A stretch of 64,000 nt of DNA from Pseudomonas fluorescens (GCF_902497895.1 NZ_CABVHQ010000009.1:1-64000), one strand, 5' to 3'; counted from the first letter of the stretch, positions 42,400-51,550 are shown. The notes: a model not told the origin generated them from the letters alone. Program-made: numbers and translations.

Positions 42400-42555
42400 A
42401 TGATAGAGTTAAAGAAACAGATACAAGCATCAATTGATGCGATTCAGAAGCAGCTGCAAACTTCAAATGAATTTGTTGTAACTGATTATTTGAAAAAATA
42501 TCAGGCTGCCTTGATCGAAGCTAAACAGGAAAGGGGAAATACGGGTAGACCCTGA
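42400..42555 (+). CDS. Possible 51-residue coiled-coil protein
   Basis: An ATG at 42400 opens 51 codons reading MIELKKQIQASIDAIQKQLQ...VVTDYLKKYQAALIEAKQER to a TGA at 42553. The product is a Lys/Gln-rich, helix-forming peptide with protein-like composition. A TAG lies immediately upstream in frame, and the Shine-Dalgarno region is poor. It diverges from the AT-rich GNAT-like gene and shares its composition. It may be a real small gene or the 5' remnant of a lost one. Confidence 0.4.
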   Translation: MIELKKQIQASIDAIQKQLQTSNEFVVTDYLKKYQAALIEAKQERGNTGRP

Positions 42556-42680
42556 GAGAAATAGAGGACGCCCGTTAGCCGGCCCTACGTCAGGATCCAG
42601 GGCTGCTAACCGCAGGGTCCATCACGCAGGCTATAGTTTCCAGGCCCTACGACGATCCCATCCGCAGAAGGTGCTCAGTC

Positions 42681-43241
42681 ATGTCTCTACTTGTTCCGCC
42701 CAACAGCTGGTTGGTCGCCAGCGCACTGGTGCTTGGTCTGCAACTGACCGCCCAGGCCCAGGAACGCTTCACCCTGACCACTCCCGGGGCGCCGGACAAT
42801 GCGCTGTTCAGCCAGGCCAATGCCAGCGATGCCAACGATTGCGGTGGGCAAAATGTTTCTCCGGCGCTGAGCTGGAGCGATGGGGCCAAGGGCACCACCA
42901 GCTACGCCATCGTCATGCACGACCCGGACGGGCAAAAAGGCCTGGGGGTCGATCACTGGGTGCATTACGGCATCGCTGCCACCACTCGCGTTATCGCCTC
43001 CGGGGCGAGTGACCAATCGACCCTTGAAGGGCTCGGAGGGACCAACAGCAAAAATACCACCACCTATGCCGGTCCATGCCCGCCGGCCGGCGACAGCGCG
43101 CATCACTATGTGATCCAGATCTACGCCCTCGATCTCGCTCCGGATGCGTTGCCCGCGGGCCTGACCCGTGCGCAGCTGATGGAGAAGATCAAAGGTCATG
43201 TGCTGCGCAATAGCAGCGTGGTGCGGCGTTACCAGCGCTGA
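42681..43241 (+). CDS. YbhB/YbcL-type PEBP family protein, secreted
   Basis: A 186-residue protein with a signal peptide (cleavage near AQAQE) and the phosphatidylethanolamine-binding fold: NVSPALSWSDGAKGTTSYAI, VMHDPDGQKGLGVDHWVHYG and the ligand-site GPCPPAGDSAHHYVIQIYAL. Periplasmic members have unknown physiological ligands. It is a single gene with its own upstream region. Confidence 0.92.
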   Translation: MSLLVPPNSWLVASALVLGLQLTAQAQERFTLTTPGAPDNALFSQANASDANDCGGQNVSPALSWSDGAKGTTSYAIVMHDPDGQKGLGVDHWVHYGIAATTRVIASGASDQSTLEGLGGTNSKNTTTYAGPCPPAGDSAHHYVIQIYALDLAPDALPAGLTRAQLMEKIKGHVLRNSSVVRRYQR

Positions 43242-43326
43242 AAAATATTCTTCGGGACTTAACCCGAATCGATAAGGCTGTCCGTCTCAGAGGATGAATG
43301 GATCATTTCCTCTCGAGGTCAGCCAC

Positions 43327-45078
43327 ATGTCACTTCCTCTGCATTTTCTTCGCCCGGCCGCACAGGGTTTCGCCGCCGGGTTGCTGCTGGCGATTGTCGG
43401 CTGTGGTGTGTCATCCAGACCCGACGCCGCTGCCCCCCAGCCGCCGGCCCAAGGTGCGCTGCACCGCGAGGCGGAATCCTCGGTGCAAAGCGAGGCGCTG
43501 ATGGCGGATGCGACGCAGGCCAAACGCAGCCTGGGAGCGATGCCTGCGCCTGCCACGATGTACGCGCCAGTAGCGGCCGGTGAAGCCACTGCGCCGGGTT
43601 ATCGGGATGAGCAACGCGAGCAGTATCAGGCTCTGACGGATAACCCGATCCAGAGCGTCGCCCAAGCGCCGGTATCGACCTTCAGTGTCGACGTCGACAC
43701 CGGCAGCTATGCCAACGTGCGGCGTCTGCTCAATCAGGGCCGCCTGCCGCCGGAAGGCGCGGTGCGCCTGGAAGAAATGGTCAACTACTTCCCCTACGAT
43801 TACGTCCAGCCCGGCGACGGCACGCCATTTGGCGTGACCACTGAGCTGGCGCCATCACCGTGGAATCCCCACACCCGTCTGCTACGCATTGGCATCAAGG
43901 CCTCGGATCGCGCGGTAGCTGAACTGGCTCCGGCGAATCTGGTGTTTCTAGTGGACGTGTCCGGCTCCATGGATCGCCGCGAAGGGCTGCCGCTGGTCAA
44001 AAGCACCCTGAAGTTGTTGGTCGATCAGTTGCGTGAGCAGGATCGGGTGTCATTGGTGGTGTATGCCGGTGAATCACGGGTGGTCCTGGAGCCGACCTCC
44101 GGCCGCGACAAGGCGAAGATCCGCGCCGCCATCGAGCAGTTGACAGCAGGAGGCTCGACCGCGGGCGCCTCCGGTATCGAACTGGCGTATCAGATGGCCC
44201 GGCAGGGGTTTATCGCCAAAGGCATCAATCGCATCCTGTTGGCCACCGACGGCGACTTCAATGTTGGCGTCAGCGATTTCGACAGCCTCAAACAAATGGC
44301 GGTGGATAAACGCAAAACCGGCGTTTCCCTGACCACCCTGGGGTTCGGCGTGGACAACTACAATGAACAGCTGATGGAGCAACTGGCAGACGCTGGCGAT
44401 GGTAACTATGCCTATATCGACAATCTGCGGGAGGCGCGCAAGGTGCTGGTCGATCAACTCGGCTCGACCCTCGCCGTGGTGGCGAAAAACGTCAAGCTGC
44501 AGCTGGAGTTCAACCCTGCGCAGGTCAGTGAATACCGGCTGCTCGGCTACGAAAATCGTGCATTGAAACGCGAAGACTTCAGCAATGACAAAGTCGATGC
44601 GGGCGAGATCGGTGCCGGGCATACGGTCACCGCGCTGTACGAAATAGTGCCCAAAGGTGAAAAGGGCTGGCTGGAGCCGCTGCGTTACACCAGTGGGCAA
44701 GCCGCTCGGCAGGATGGAAAAGCCAATGAACTGGCGATGCTGCGAGTGCGCTATCAACTACCGGAGGGTGGTGCCAGCCGCTTGATCGAACGGCCGATCG
44801 TTCAGGGCGAGCAGCCCGGCAAGTTGGCACAAGCCAGTGATGATCTGCGCTTCGCGGCGGCAGTCGCGGCGTTTTCCCAACAGCTTAAGGATGGGCGCTA
44901 CACCGGCTCCTTCGGCTTGAACGACACCGTGGCACTGGCCCGTGGCGCACGAGGCGATGATCGATTTGGCCTGCGTGGCGAGTTCGTGCAATTGGTCGAG
45001 TTGGCGCAAAGCCTGCAAACCCCGGCGGCAACGGTCAGTCAGCGGCCCAGTGCAGCAGACGACAGCCGCGTCGAATAA
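43327..45078 (+). CDS. von Willebrand factor A lipoprotein (YfbK-like)
   Basis: A 583-residue protein. The start at 43327 (GAGGT before it) gives a signal peptide with lipobox IVGC, so it is probably a lipoprotein. After a low-complexity stretch comes a conserved N-terminal domain (STFSVDVDTGSYANVRR, EEMVNYFPYDY). A vWA domain follows with an intact metal site DVSGSMD and TDGDFNVGVSD, then a C-terminal DUF3520-like region. It is followed closely by an ECF sigma gene and an anti-sigma gene, suggesting one signalling unit. Confidence 0.9.
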   Translation: MSLPLHFLRPAAQGFAAGLLLAIVGCGVSSRPDAAAPQPPAQGALHREAESSVQSEALMADATQAKRSLGAMPAPATMYAPVAAGEATAPGYRDEQREQYQALTDNPIQSVAQAPVSTFSVDVDTGSYANVRRLLNQGRLPPEGAVRLEEMVNYFPYDYVQPGDGTPFGVTTELAPSPWNPHTRLLRIGIKASDRAVAELAPANLVFLVDVSGSMDRREGLPLVKSTLKLLVDQLREQDRVSLVVYAGESRVVLEPTSGRDKAKIRAAIEQLTAGGSTAGASGIELAYQMARQGFIAKGINRILLATDGDFNVGVSDFDSLKQMAVDKRKTGVSLTTLGFGVDNYNEQLMEQLADAGDGNYAYIDNLREARKVLVDQLGSTLAVVAKNVKLQLEFNPAQVSEYRLLGYENRALKREDFSNDKVDAGEIGAGHTVTALYEIVPKGEKGWLEPLRYTSGQAARQDGKANELAMLRVRYQLPEGGASRLIERPIVQGEQPGKLAQASDDLRFAAAVAAFSQQLKDGRYTGSFGLNDTVALARGARGDDRFGLRGEFVQLVELAQSLQTPAATVSQRPSAADDSRVE

Positions 45079-45115
45079 CGCCACAGTGAGCAGAGCCAAG
45101 GAGTCTCTTACTGAT

Positions 45116-45703
45116 ATGTCTGCCGCGAATGCGTCATCCACCGACTCCGCCGGCAGCGATGAAACGCTGCTGGCGCGCTATCGCACCGGCGATGCGGTGG
45201 CGTTCGAGATTTTGTATGAGCGGCATCGCCAGGGCCTGTACCGTTTCCTCCTGGGCTTGAGCGGCAAGACCGAACTGGCCGAAGAGGTTTACCAGGAAAC
45301 CTGGCTGAGCCTGATCCGCAGCACCAGCCAGCCACAAGGTCGGGCGAACTTTCGTACCTGGCTCTATCAGATCGCCCGCAACCGCCTGATCGACCACTGG
45401 CGCAAACAAGGCATCCGCAACCCCCTGCACGACAGCTACGACGAACAGGCCCACGCACTGATCGATGACGCTGCCGGACCGGAGCAGCTACTGACCCTGA
45501 GCCGCGACAGCCTGCGTCTGGAAGCGGCACTACAGGAGTTGCCCACCGATCAGCGCGAAGTCTTCCTGTTGCGGGTCCACGGCGACCTCGAGCTGCCACA
45601 GATCGCAGCCCTGACCGAGACGCCGCTGGAAACGGTGAAAAGCCGTTTCCGTTATGCACAGCAAAAACTGCGTCGGCTGCTGGCCGAGGAGGTACTCACA
45701 TGA
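45116..45703 (+). CDS. ECF-family RNA polymerase sigma factor
   Basis: A 195-residue sigma-70 factor of the ECF class. Region 2 contains FLLGLSGKTELAEEVYQETW and TWLYQIARNRLIDHWRKQG; region 4 contains LPTDQREVFLLRVHGDLELP and PLETVKSRFRYAQQKLRRLL. The ATG at 45116 is chosen as the first after AAGGAG; a much longer upstream frame overlaps the vWA gene. It overlaps the next gene by ATGA, the usual sigma/anti-sigma arrangement. Confidence 0.93.
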   Translation: MSAANASSTDSAGSDETLLARYRTGDAVAFEILYERHRQGLYRFLLGLSGKTELAEEVYQETWLSLIRSTSQPQGRANFRTWLYQIARNRLIDHWRKQGIRNPLHDSYDEQAHALIDDAAGPEQLLTLSRDSLRLEAALQELPTDQREVFLLRVHGDLELPQIAALTETPLETVKSRFRYAQQKLRRLLAEEVLT

Positions 45704-46398
45704 CTGACGCCCGACAGCCGCCGGATTCAGCGGAAGACGATCTACTCCAGCATTTTCGCCAACAAGCGACGGGTGAACCACCGGCCCGACTGGATTCGCT
45801 GATCCTCGCCGCCGCTCGTCGCGAAACTCCCGCGCCGTCGCCAAGCCTGTGGCAGCGTTGGCTACAGGCCTGCCAGAAACCCCGCTGGCAAGTGGCTTTC
45901 GCCAGCCTGGTGGGCGTTGCGCTGATGCTGGCGTTGGTGCAGCGTTCGCCGGAACAACAACCCAAGTATGACTTTGCCCCCGAACCGAAACTGTCCGCGC
46001 CGAGCAGCGCCAAACGGCAAGCTGTGCCCGGGTCGGCTGAACTCGCCGAATCAATGCCGCAATCCATTCAGGGTGGCGCCCCTGCTGGCGCCGTGTCAGC
46101 TCCCGCCCCAGCGGCTCCAACGGCCAGTTTCGCTATGCCAGCGCAAACCGAGTCGTTTCGTGCACAAACCCAGGAAAAAGCCAGTGAGTTTATGGCGGAC
46201 GAGGCGAAAGCCAAGGTCAGCAAGCGTGCCGCAGCCCAATCCAAAACACTGGATGAGGAACTGCGAGAGGTCCTGCGCCTGCGCGGCCTTGGTCAGGAAA
46301 AAGCCGCGGACGCCCAGCTAGAGGCGTTGCGCAAGCGTTTCCCGAAGAATGACCTCACGGCTCGACTCAAGGAATTGCAGGACCACCGAGGTCAATGA
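45700..46398 (+). CDS. Probable membrane anti-sigma factor
   Basis: A 232-residue protein with a soluble N-terminal part (about 1-70), one membrane helix (about 71-88, VAFASLVGVALMLALV) and a Pro/Ala-rich periplasmic segment. A helical C terminus contains LDEELREVLRLRGLGQEKAA. No zinc-binding anti-sigma HxxxCxxC motif is seen. The four-base overlap with the ECF gene and the topology support an anti-sigma role; it is not proven. Confidence 0.8.
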   Translation: MTDARQPPDSAEDDLLQHFRQQATGEPPARLDSLILAAARRETPAPSPSLWQRWLQACQKPRWQVAFASLVGVALMLALVQRSPEQQPKYDFAPEPKLSAPSSAKRQAVPGSAELAESMPQSIQGGAPAGAVSAPAPAAPTASFAMPAQTESFRAQTQEKASEFMADEAKAKVSKRAAAQSKTLDEELREVLRLRGLGQEKAADAQLEALRKRFPKNDLTARLKELQDHRGQ

Positions 46399-46471
46399 CG
46401 GTCAGCAGGTTGGCGTCGATAATTGAAAGGGCGCACTATTGAACCAATTGCTGATGCGTTGGAGAGTAGCC

Positions 46472-46666
46472 GTGACGCAACGAATCGACCGCATTGCCCA
46501 GCTCAAGAATTGTCCGGTCATGGGCGAGGAAATACGCCGGGCAATCACTGAAAGCCGCAAAGATCCGCTACCGACGTCGGAAGAGGATGATGATACTGAA
46601 GAATTGGATGCGGACATCGAGCCAGTTGAAGCGCCTGCGGGTGGCAAGTCCAAAAAAAGATCTTGA
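46472..46666 (+). CDS. Small acidic hypothetical protein
   Basis: 64 residues from a GTG at 46472 with GGAG seven bases upstream; a TTG or ATG slightly earlier is possible. The N-terminal helix ([20 protein letters not shown]) is followed by an acidic segment ([16 protein letters not shown]) and a Lys-rich end. No family recognised. A strong terminator follows directly. Confidence 0.6.
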   Translation: MTQRIDRIAQLKNCPVMGEEIRRAITESRKDPLPTSEEDDDTEELDADIEPVEAPAGGKSKKRS

Positions 46667-46680
46667 GTCAACGCCCACAA

Positions 46681-46713
46681 AAAAGCCCCAGGCCATAAGA
46701 CCTGGGGCTTTTT
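46681..46713. terminator. Bidirectional terminator
   Basis: AAAAGCCCCAGG, loop CCATAAGA, CCTGGGGCTTTTT. Flanking A and T runs let it serve both the small gene on the left and the tRNA on the right, which is transcribed leftwards. Confidence 0.92.
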
Positions 46714-46725
46714 CGTTTCTGCGTA

Positions 46726-46802
46726 TGGTGCACCAGGCGGGATTCGAACCCACGACCACTGCCTTCGGAGGGCAGTACTCTATCCAGCTGAGCTACTGGT
46801 GC
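46726..46802 (-). tRNA. tRNA-Arg (anticodon CCG)
   Basis: Read on the minus strand, the 77-base gene folds as a cloverleaf. The acceptor stem is GCACCAG/CTGGTGC, the anticodon arm is CTGCC-CTCCGAA-GGCAG giving CCG, the T arm contains GGTTCGAATCC, and an encoded CCA end lies at 46726-46728. It reads CGG arginine codons. Confidence 0.97.
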
Positions 46803-47151
46803 AATGCGGGCGCCATGATACTCATAAGCATAGCGGGCGTCCATGCTGCTGAATCGCCTGATGTTTTGCGACGCTAACGGCTATTCACTACGTTGATCAG
46901 AAAATTTCAGCAAAAGCGCCATTTTTGTTCTTTTTTTCGAACAGCCTATTGTCCTTTACCCCCTTTGATCCTAGGATTCGTTTGAGATTTCAAACGCTCT
47001 TGTCTGGGTGCTGAACCGCACGAGTTACTTTATGTGCGTTATTTATGTGCTTCGGCCGGTGAATGAATTTCCTGACGGCAGCCCTTGAGGCGCCTTTCTA
47101 CAATTAATAATTCGCTCCGCGCCTGCGCGGTGCTGTTAAGGAAAAGCCCAC
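46803..47151. other. Intergenic region upstream of gabD
   Basis: About 350 bases lie between the tRNA and gabD, with AT-rich patches (for example CTTTTTTTCGAACAG near 46930). It must contain the tRNA promoter and the gabD promoter on opposite strands. No gene or clear operator was identified. Confidence 0.5.
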
Positions 47152-48594
47152 ATGCAGCTCAAAGACACCCAATTGTTCCGCCAGCAAGCCTATATCGATG
47201 GCGCTTGGGTCGATGCGGACAACGGTCAGACGATCAAGGTCAACAACCCGGCCACGGGCGAAATTCTGGGCACTGTGCCGAAAATGGGCGCTGCCGAAAC
47301 CCGTCGTGCTATCGAAGCAGCTGACAAAGCCCTGCCGGCCTGGCGCTCACTGACCGCCAAAGAGCGTGCAAACAAGCTGCGTCGCTGGTTCGAGCTGTTG
47401 ATTGAAAACCAGGACGACCTCGGTCGCCTGATGACCCTCGAGCAAGGCAAGCCATTGGCCGAAGCCAAGGGCGAAATCGTTTATGCCGCCTCGTTCATCG
47501 AGTGGTTCGCCGAAGAAGCCAAGCGCATCTATGGTGACGTGATTCCTGGCCACCAGCCGGACAAGCGCCTGATCGTGCTCAAGCAGCCGATCGGTGTGAC
47601 CGCCGCGATCACTCCGTGGAACTTCCCGGCCGCGATGATCACCCGTAAAGCCGGCCCTGCTCTGGCCGCCGGTTGCACCATGGTGATCAAGCCTGCTTCG
47701 CAAACCCCGTTCTCGGCCCTGGCCCTGGTTGAACTGGCACACCGTGCCGGTATTCCGAAAGGTGTGCTGAGTGTCGTCACCGGCAGCGCTGGCGACATCG
47801 GCGGCGAGCTGACCAGCAACCCGATCGTACGTAAATTGTCCTTCACTGGCTCGACCGAAATCGGTCGCCAGCTGATGGCCGAATGCGCCAAGGACATCAA
47901 GAAGGTTTCCCTGGAACTGGGCGGCAACGCGCCGTTCATCGTGTTCGACGACGCCGATCTGGATAAGGCCGTCGAAGGCGCGATCATCTCCAAGTATCGT
48001 AACAACGGCCAGACCTGCGTCTGCGCCAACCGCCTGTACATTCAGGATTCGGTCTATGACGCGTTCGCCGAGAAGCTGAAAGTGGCTGTGGCCAAGCTGA
48101 AAATCGGTAATGGTCTGGAAGACGGCACCACCACCGGTCCGCTGATCGACGAAAAAGCCGTGGCCAAGGTTCAGGAGCACATTGCTGACGCCCTCAGCAA
48201 AGGCGCGACCCTGTTGGCGGGTGGCAAGAGCATGGAAGGCAACTTCTTCGAGCCGACCATTCTGACCAACGTGCCAAACAATGCCGCCGTGGCCAAGGAA
48301 GAAACCTTCGGTCCATTGGCGCCACTGTTCCGCTTTAAAGACGAAGCCGATGTAATCGCGATGGCCAACGATACCGAGTTCGGCCTGGCTTCCTACTTCT
48401 ACGCTCGCGACCTGGGTCGGGTGTTCCGTGTGGCGGAAGCCCTGGAATATGGCATGGTCGGCGTCAACACCGGGTTGATCTCCAACGAAGTCGCGCCATT
48501 CGGCGGCATCAAGGCCTCGGGCCTGGGCCGTGAAGGCTCCAAGTACGGCATCGAAGATTACCTGGAAATCAAATACCTCTGCCTGGGCATCTGA
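47152..48594 (+). CDS. gabD: GabD, succinate-semialdehyde dehydrogenase (NADP+)
   Basis: A 480-residue aldehyde dehydrogenase. It carries ITPWNFPAAMITRKAGPALA (cofactor region), SLELGGNAPFIVFDDADLD (general-base Glu) and NNGQTCVCANR (catalytic Cys). Length and motifs fit GabD of the 4-aminobutyrate pathway, which oxidises succinic semialdehyde to succinate. gabT follows 183 bases later on the same strand. AAGGA precedes the ATG. Confidence 0.96.
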   Translation: MQLKDTQLFRQQAYIDGAWVDADNGQTIKVNNPATGEILGTVPKMGAAETRRAIEAADKALPAWRSLTAKERANKLRRWFELLIENQDDLGRLMTLEQGKPLAEAKGEIVYAASFIEWFAEEAKRIYGDVIPGHQPDKRLIVLKQPIGVTAAITPWNFPAAMITRKAGPALAAGCTMVIKPASQTPFSALALVELAHRAGIPKGVLSVVTGSAGDIGGELTSNPIVRKLSFTGSTEIGRQLMAECAKDIKKVSLELGGNAPFIVFDDADLDKAVEGAIISKYRNNGQTCVCANRLYIQDSVYDAFAEKLKVAVAKLKIGNGLEDGTTTGPLIDEKAVAKVQEHIADALSKGATLLAGGKSMEGNFFEPTILTNVPNNAAVAKEETFGPLAPLFRFKDEADVIAMANDTEFGLASYFYARDLGRVFRVAEALEYGMVGVNTGLISNEVAPFGGIKASGLGREGSKYGIEDYLEIKYLCLGI

Positions 48595-48777
48595 GTCCGG
48601 CAAGGCGTTGCTTGAATCGGAAAGGGCACGAGAGCGCTGTCCCTTTCCGAGCTTCACACGGAATTTTCTCTGTGGTCGGGAAAGCTGTGGCAGTCGATCA
48701 TCGCATGCTGCCGTAGTTGCCTCCCCGCCGCATTTTCCTTGAACCACGCCGCCCGATGAGCGGTGAATGAGGACACT

Positions 48778-50055
48778 ATGAGCAAGACTAACGCTTCTTT
48801 GATGAAACGCCGCGAAGCCGCTGTACCACGCGGTGTTGGCCAGATTCACCCAATCTTCGCCGAGTCGGCGAAGAATGCCACCGTGACCGACGTTGAAGGT
48901 CGCGAGTTCATCGACTTCGCCGGCGGCATTGCTGTGCTGAACACCGGTCACCTGCACCCGAAAATCATCGCGGCCGTGACTGCGCAACTGAACAAGCTGA
49001 CTCACACCTGCTTCCAGGTGCTGGCCTACGAGCCGTATGTCGAGCTGTGCGAAAAAGTGAACGCCAAGGTTCCTGGTGACTTTGCCAAGAAAACCCTGCT
49101 GGTCACCACCGGTTCCGAAGCCGTGGAAAACGCCGTGAAAATCGCGCGTGCCGCCACTGGTCGTGCTGGCGTGATCGCCTTCACCGGCGCGTACCACGGT
49201 CGCACCATGATGACCCTGGGCCTGACCGGTAAAGTCGTGCCTTACTCGGCCGGCATGGGCCTGATGCCAGGCGGCATCTTCCGCGCGCTGTACCCGAACG
49301 AACTGCACGGCGTGAGCATCGACGATTCGATCGCCAGCATCGAGCGAATTTTCAAGAACGACGCCGAGCCGCGTGACATCGCTGCAATCATCATCGAGCC
49401 AGTTCAGGGCGAAGGTGGTTTCTACGTCGCGCCGAAAGAATTCATGAAGCGCCTGCGTGCCCTGTGCGACCAGCACGGCATTCTGTTGATCGCTGACGAA
49501 GTACAAACCGGCGCTGGCCGTACCGGCACCTTCTTCGCCATGGAGCAGATGGGCGTTGCTGCCGACCTGACCACCTTCGCCAAATCCATTGCTGGCGGCT
49601 TCCCGCTGGCCGGTGTGTGCGGCAAGGCCGAGTACATGGACGCCATCGCTCCAGGCGGCCTGGGCGGCACCTACGCCGGTAGCCCGATTGCTTGCGCAGC
49701 TGCGCTGGCGGTGATGGAAGTGTTCGAAGAAGAGCACCTGCTGGATCGCTGCAAAGCCGTCGGCGAGCGTCTGGTCACTGGCCTCAAAGCCATTCAAGCC
49801 AAGTACCCGGTAATCGGCGAAGTCCGTGCCCTGGGCGCGATGATCGCCGTCGAGCTGTTCGAAAACGGCGACAGCCACAAGCCGAACGCCGCTGCTGTGG
49901 CGCAGGTTGTGGCCAAGGCTCGCGACAAGGGCCTGATTCTGCTGTCGTGCGGCACCTACGGCAACGTGCTGCGGGTCCTGGTACCGCTGACTTCGCCGGA
50001 CGAGCAACTGGACAAAGGTCTGGCAATCATCGAAGAGTGTTTCTCCGAGCTCTGA
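48778..50055 (+). CDS. gabT: GabT, 4-aminobutyrate aminotransferase
   Basis: A 425-residue class-III PLP aminotransferase. It has the cofactor motifs TTGSEAVENAVKIARAATGR, FTGAYHGRTMMTLGLTGK and IADEVQTGAGRTG, and the PLP Lys in TTFAKSIAGGFPLAGV. It converts GABA and 2-oxoglutarate to succinic semialdehyde and glutamate, feeding GabD. The ATG at 48778 follows GAGGA. Confidence 0.96.
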   Translation: MSKTNASLMKRREAAVPRGVGQIHPIFAESAKNATVTDVEGREFIDFAGGIAVLNTGHLHPKIIAAVTAQLNKLTHTCFQVLAYEPYVELCEKVNAKVPGDFAKKTLLVTTGSEAVENAVKIARAATGRAGVIAFTGAYHGRTMMTLGLTGKVVPYSAGMGLMPGGIFRALYPNELHGVSIDDSIASIERIFKNDAEPRDIAAIIIEPVQGEGGFYVAPKEFMKRLRALCDQHGILLIADEVQTGAGRTGTFFAMEQMGVAADLTTFAKSIAGGFPLAGVCGKAEYMDAIAPGGLGGTYAGSPIACAAALAVMEVFEEEHLLDRCKAVGERLVTGLKAIQAKYPVIGEVRALGAMIAVELFENGDSHKPNAAAVAQVVAKARDKGLILLSCGTYGNVLRVLVPLTSPDEQLDKGLAIIEECFSEL

Positions 50056-50081
50056 TCGCTGGCTGTGACCTGATTAACAAA

Positions 50082-50105
50082 AAACCCGCTTCGGCGGGTT
50101 TTTTT
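50082..50105 (+). terminator. Terminator after gabT
   Basis: AAACCCGC, tetraloop TTCG, GCGGGTTT, then a T run. It is a textbook intrinsic terminator 26 bases after the gabT stop. Confidence 0.95.
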
Positions 50106-50144
50106 GAGTTTATGCGGTTGCGCAAAGGCTAGGTTGACTTCATA

Positions 50145-50265
50145 CCTGTGGGAGCGAGATACCTTTGGGAGCGAGCTTGCTCGCGATGGCATCACCGCGG
50201 TGCATCTGTCAGACCGAGGCGCTTCAATCGCGAGCAATCGAGCGTCGACCGGCTGCTCCTACAGT
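50145..50265. repeat. REP cluster, class A
   Basis: A partial copy GTGGGAGCGAG at about 50147 is followed by the full TTGGGAGCGAGCTTGCTCGC at about 50166 and a degenerate inverse arm (GCGAGCAATCGAGCG) near 50230, ending in CTCCTACAG. Confidence 0.75.
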
Positions 50266-50275
50266 CAGGCGAACC

Positions 50276-51265
50276 TCACCCCAAAACAATCCGGTTCTTG
50301 CCCTGGCGCTTGGCCTCATACATCGCGGCGTCGGCGCGAGCGAACAGGCTGTCCAGGGTTTGGTCTTCGGCGGTGAGGCTGGTCAAGCCCTGGCTCACGG
50401 TGATGCCGAAGGTCTGGCCATCATGGTTGAAGCTCAGTCTCTGAATTTCCCGTTGCAGACGCTCCGCCACTTGCATGGCCATGGCGGGCGCGCAGCCGGG
50501 GAAGATCGCCGCGAACTCCTCACCACCAATGCGCCCGAACAGATCGCCGCGACGCAAGGTTGCGCGACCACTTTCGGCGATGCGCTGCAGCACCAGATCA
50601 CCTTCCGGGTGGCCGTAAGTGTCGTTGACCACCTTGAAATCATCTATATCCAGCAACAGAAAGGCCAGCGGCGAACCTTCCAGTCGAGCCTTTTCGAATT
50701 CGCGATTGGCGCATTCGAAAAAATGTCGACGATTGCTGCTCTGAGTCAGTACGTCAGTGGTGGCCAGGCGTTGCAGTTCGGTTTCGAGCTGTTTCTTTTC
50801 GGTGATGTCTTCGGCAAAGCCGACCACGATCACCGGTTGTCCAGGCTCGGCCTGGCGATTGATGAAGCATTTATCGCTGATCCAGCGAATCTGGCCGTCA
50901 GCCGCGATGATGCGGTATTCGCGATCTTCGACGGCGCCTTTGTGCAAGACTTCGGCCAGGCTGCGTTCGGCGTACTCGAGGTCGTCCGGATAAATGCTGT
51001 TGCGCCACTCGTTGTAGTCGGCCAACAGCAGGCCCGCGGAGCGGCCAAAGATTCGCTCATAGGCCGGGCTGACATACAGCACTTTTCGAGCTTCCCAATC
51101 GAAAGCCCAAAGTACCGCGTTGACGCTCACCAGCAAGGAGCTGAACAGTTGTTCACGCTCGCTCAGGCGCGCGACTTCACCTTGGGCATGCATCAAGGCA
51201 AGCAGGGTTTGCGCAGCGTCGGGCCACGATTGAGAGGGTGGAGTGGGTAGATCTTTAGGGACCAT
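50276..51265 (-). CDS. PAS-GGDEF diguanylate cyclase
   Basis: A 329-residue cytoplasmic protein. A PAS domain (about 45-155, VLYVSPAYERIFGRSAG, WISDKCFINRQAEPG) precedes a GGDEF domain with the active GGEEF motif in LFGRIGGEEFAAIFPG. RRGD five residues before it is an RxxD inhibitory site, so product inhibition is expected. It should make c-di-GMP in response to a PAS-bound signal. Start at 51265; a GTG six bases earlier is possible. Confidence 0.93.
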   Translation of the reverse strand: MVPKDLPTPPSQSWPDAAQTLLALMHAQGEVARLSEREQLFSSLLVSVNAVLWAFDWEARKVLYVSPAYERIFGRSAGLLLADYNEWRNSIYPDDLEYAERSLAEVLHKGAVEDREYRIIAADGQIRWISDKCFINRQAEPGQPVIVVGFAEDITEKKQLETELQRLATTDVLTQSSNRRHFFECANREFEKARLEGSPLAFLLLDIDDFKVVNDTYGHPEGDLVLQRIAESGRATLRRGDLFGRIGGEEFAAIFPGCAPAMAMQVAERLQREIQRLSFNHDGQTFGITVSQGLTSLTAEDQTLDSLFARADAAMYEAKRQGKNRIVLG

Positions 51266-51390
51266 CGGCACAGATCTCGAAGGACGTGCCGCTCAAGGTT
51301 CGAAAGCGGCCACAGCAAAGCCCGCCTGGATGGCGAATTGCTCCTTGAGATAAGGGATTTGCAGCTAAGTTCCCGTTTTTGTGGCGAAGG

Positions 51391-51540
51391 GGCTTGCTGT
51401 GGCGAGGGGGCTTGCCCCCGTTCGGCTGCGAAGCAGTCGTAAAATCTGCCAATGCGCTTTATCTGTAGAAACGCATCAGCCGGTTTTAGGGCCGCTGCGC
51501 GCCCCAGCGGGGGCAAGCCCCCTCGCCACAGGCAAGCCCT
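51391..51540. repeat. Inverted repeat pair GGGGGCTTGCCCCCG family
   Basis: TGTGGCGAGGGGGCTTGCCC at about 51400 and its inverse GGGCAAGCCCCCTCGCCACA at about 51513 flank about 90 bases containing GGCTGCGAAGCAGTCG. This is a third REP-like family between two genes read in the same direction. Confidence 0.85.
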
Positions 51541-51550
51541 CACCATAGGG

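Noticed and set aside
47347..50007. An 886-codon open frame on the minus strand opposite gabD and gabT
   Set aside because: It is antisense to two highly conserved enzyme genes, and its translation has no recognisable domain. Long antisense frames are expected in GC-rich DNA.
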